From contig JAUSTR010000001.1 of NCBI GenBank assembly GCA_030812955.1, positions 310,001-374,000 on the forward strand: 64,000 bases of DNA. The letters are read 5' to 3'. Under the pieces are notes generated by a model. That model saw only the letters and a list, made by a program, of their open reading frames with translations. It was not told the DNA's origin and searched no databases. Within the stretch, counting starts at the first letter, position 1, and each line of letters begins with the position of its first letter. The translations under genes were made by a program, and so were the position numbers. Shown one piece after another: positions 63,851 to 64,000 of the stretch. Origin of the DNA: Bacillus alveayuensis (lineage in GTDB: Bacteria > Bacillota > Bacilli > Bacillales > Aeribacillaceae).

Positions 63851-64000
63851 ATGTCTAAAACGATCGTTCGTAAAAACGAATCGCTTGAAGATGCTCTTCG
63901 TCGCTTCAGACGCCAAGTATCAAAAACTGGTACTTTGCAAGAATTTAGAAAGCGCGAGTTTTATGAAAAGCCTAGCGTAAGACGTAAGAAAAAGTCTGAA
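63851..64000 (+). CDS. rpsU: 30S ribosomal protein S21, 5' part
   Basis: Fifty codons are visible and the frame runs off the window; the family is usually 57-58 residues. [20 protein letters not shown] at the start and the basic VRRKKKSE stretch near the end are typical. Ribosome-binding site ggagggaggga, about 8 bp before the ATG. Confidence 0.97.
   Translation, partial: MSKTIVRKNESLEDALRRFRRQVSKTGTLQEFRKREFYEKPSVRRKKKSE

Overview
This 64 kb window is a low-GC Bacillaceae chromosome segment (Bacillus sensu lato). The gene order follows the known Bacillus subtilis relA-to-yrhC block and then, directly, the sigK and sda-to-rpsU block. Sporulation genes (sigK, sda, gpr, spoIIP), the comE competence operon, T-box leaders, a CIRCE/HrcA heat-shock operon and 6S RNA all point to an endospore-forming Bacillus relative. 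I could not fix the species from sequence alone.

Layout. 1-3.6 kb: 3' end of relA, dtd, a convergent cell-wall amidase (yrvJ) and a small protein. 3.6-7.1 kb: T-box leader and hisS-aspS. 7.1-7.4 kb: 6S RNA. 7.5-16.4 kb: tcdA, rarA (reverse), cymR, iscS, mnmA, TPR protein, recD2, PRC-barrel protein and a zinc-ribbon protein. 16.6-23.3 kb: AI-2E-type membrane protein, T-box and alaS, ireB-like yrzL, ruvX, yrzB, mltG. 23.4-30.4 kb: the wobble-uridine modification cluster trmR-trhP1-trhP2, udk, greA, pbpI, yrrS, yrzA. 30.5-34.6 kb: the methionine-to-cysteine set yrrT-mtnN-mccA-mccB-yrhC, whose expected regulator CymR is also in the window. 34.6-36.4 kb: an uninterrupted sigK, a small unknown ORF, and sda with a DnaA-box cluster. 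36.4-41.5 kb: yqeG to yqeM (ribosome assembly, aroE, NAD synthesis). 41.7-46.7 kb: comER and comEA-EB-EC, yqzM. 47-51.3 kb: holA, rpsT, gpr, spoIIP, yqxA. 51.4-62.6 kb: lepA, hemW and the hrcA-grpE-dnaK-dnaJ-prmA-rsmE-mtaB operon. 62.6-64 kb: deoC and the start of rpsU.

The coding content is almost entirely conserved housekeeping, and I see no phage, CRISPR array, defence island or undescribed multi-gene system. The unexplained material is intergenic. Five copies of a 104-198 bp imperfect palindrome have 10 bp terminal inverted repeats and, in three copies, recognisable 8 bp AT-rich target duplications. Four of the five sit in or just behind the T-tract of an intrinsic terminator; the fifth supplies the stop codon of comEB. 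A second, unrelated palindromic element separates dtd from yrvJ and places a terminator at each outer edge. Other regulatory oddities are the pbpI ribosome-binding site buried in the greA terminator, a hairpin between the sda ribosome-binding site and its start codon, and a hisS T-box specifier loop that does not read plainly as histidine.

All function calls rest on recognising family motifs and gene order by eye; no database search was run.
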